This document shows positions 33,725 through 33,733 of a DNA stretch of 33,733 nt, piece after piece. Below the pieces are notes generated by a model that searched no databases, was not told where the DNA came from, and worked only from the letters and a program-made list of their open reading frames with translations. The first letter of the stretch is position 1. The number at the start of each line of letters is the position of its first letter. Made by a program: the position numbers and the translations under genes. This stretch comes from JAVBQJ01 sp031549115 (lineage in GTDB: Bacteria; Verrucomicrobiota; Lentisphaeria; Victivallales; Victivallaceae). The stretch covers positions 1-33,733 of the forward strand of contig JAVBQJ010000104.1 in NCBI GenBank assembly GCA_031549115.1. Direction: 5' to 3'.

Positions 33725-33733
33725 TCTTTATTT

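Overview
The window is GC-rich bacterial chromosome and most likely comes from Lentisphaerota (Victivallis-like). The main evidence is two type II pseudopilin genes with the FTLIELLVVIAIIAIL leader, one ending in an H-X9-DG motif. Each is paired with a glycosidase-like gene, and one pair sits under a GntR-type sensor regulator. This gene style is typical of Lentisphaerota and related PVC bacteria. The assignment is inference, because there is no rRNA or marker gene here. No tRNA, CRISPR array or transposase gene was seen.

Region 1 (1-11693, minus strand, read right to left) is a compact eight-gene operon, mostly with 4-base ATGA overlaps. It encodes a membrane/coiled-coil protein, a MoxR AAA+ ATPase, a large membrane-anchored protein, an ABC-2 ATPase and its permease, a DUF58 protein, a BatA-like VWA protein, and a double-VWA protein that runs off the left edge. 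It resembles a MoxR/DUF58/VWA chaperone system with an ABC transporter inserted into it.

Region 2 (11872-14128, minus) pairs a PTS-EIIA/tandem-CBS protein with an ArsB/NhaD-type ion transporter, behind a long structured leader. Region 3 (14419-20842, minus) is a regulator-led operon: GntR/LacI-type regulator, uroporphyrinogen-decarboxylase-like protein, pseudopilin, and a 1158-residue secreted glycosidase-like protein with a CBM9-like end. It has a consensus sigma-70 promoter. Region 4 (21217-23927, minus) is alkaline phosphatase followed by a YibE/F membrane protein whose last 38 residues are encoded by a dispersed repeat.

Region 5 (24143-30451, plus) is a set of envelope genes: two CsgG/LpoB-like periplasmic proteins, a COG3014-like lipoprotein, a YcfL-like lipoprotein, an LpoB-like lipoprotein and an unrecognised lipoprotein. 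Two different non-coding repeats lie between them. Region 6 (30429-33401) holds a cupin (DUF985), YggL, and a second pseudopilin/glycosidase-like pair.

The most unusual feature is a roughly 230-240 bp multi-hairpin intergenic element present three times in 13 kb (21106-21334, 27961-28197, 33484-33724). The copies differ at sites that keep base pairing, and every copy has the same polarity relative to the flanking genes whose direction can be seen. A second, different structure is a large inverted repeat with two internal perfect hairpins at 29402-29702.
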